A stretch of 14,213 bases of DNA, taken from contig AQRW01000117.1 in the NCBI GenBank assembly GCA_000402295.1, forward strand, positions 1-14,213, in the 5' to 3' direction. Positions 14,180 to 14,213 of this stretch are shown here, piece after piece. Below the pieces are notes generated by a model that was given only the letters and a program-made list of their open reading frames with translations, made no database searches and was not told where the DNA came from. Position 1 is the first letter of the stretch, and every line of letters starts with the position of its first letter. The stretch comes from Candidatus Aerophobus profundus SCGC AAA252-L23 (GTDB taxonomy: Bacteria; Aerophobota; Aerophobia; Aerophobales; Aerophobaceae). The position numbers were made by a program, and so were the translations under genes.

Positions 14180-14213
14180 AGCCAGGGTAAAGCGGTAGCC
14201 GCAGCTTTGCTCG

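Noticed and set aside
1..14213. CRISPR arrays, tRNA or rRNA genes, insertion sequences or transposase genes
   Set aside because: No regularly spaced repeats, cloverleaf-like or rRNA-like segments, or transposase motifs were recognised on reading both strands.

Overview
The window is a bacterial accessory-metabolism locus. Its strong Shine-Dalgarno sites match the standard 16S rRNA 3' end (AAAGGAGGTGAT occurs three times), starts are ATG, TTG or GTG, and base composition is moderate, a little under half GC by eye. It encodes three carbohydrate-type (CUT1) ABC importers in a row, each a secreted solute-binding protein followed by two permeases. Two M20-family amidohydrolases flank them. A TIM-barrel isomerase/epimerase-like protein and a TauE/SafE-family membrane protein complete the set. 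This suggests a heterotroph with a large transporter repertoire. The sequence alone does not fix the phylum; no rRNA, tRNA or taxonomic marker is present.

Layout. Positions 1-515 hold the C-terminal part of an M20 hydrolase that begins before the window. Then follow a TIM-barrel protein (571-1479), importer 1 (binding protein 1596-2939, permeases 2956-3864 and 3878-4699) and importer 2 (4791-6230, 6321-7205, 7213-8070), all on the + strand with operon-like spacing. A TauE/SafE-like gene lies on the - strand (8071-8976), and its stop codon abuts the stop of the last importer-2 permease. A 426-base intergenic region (8977-9402) carries a tandem repeat, a long inverted repeat, a shorter inverted repeat and a good sigma70-type promoter. 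Importer 3 (9403-10662, 10748-11656, 11715-12557) follows, then a complete M20 hydrolase (12714-14054) and a possible terminator near 14157-14179.

How the genes may work together. Importers 1 and 3 are clear paralogues, and so are the two M20 hydrolases. The locus therefore looks like repeated 'importer plus M20 hydrolase' modules, with importer 2 more divergent. The simplest reading (inference) is uptake of related amide-containing small molecules, for example acylated amino sugars or sugar-amino acid conjugates, then cytoplasmic hydrolysis by M20 enzymes and isomerisation of a product by the TIM-barrel enzyme. No ABC ATPase gene is present, so the three permease pairs would have to use an ATPase encoded elsewhere.

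The most unusual signal is regulatory. Each of the three binding-protein genes is preceded by the same 12-base sequence AAAGGAGGTGAT, a near-perfect complement of the 16S 3' end, at 69, 70 and 70 bases before the ATG. This is in addition to the gene's own ribosome-binding site. Two of the three binding-protein genes are also followed by a long perfect-stem hairpin without a U-tract. This resembles a 5'/3' mRNA-protection arrangement that would raise binding-protein levels over the permeases.
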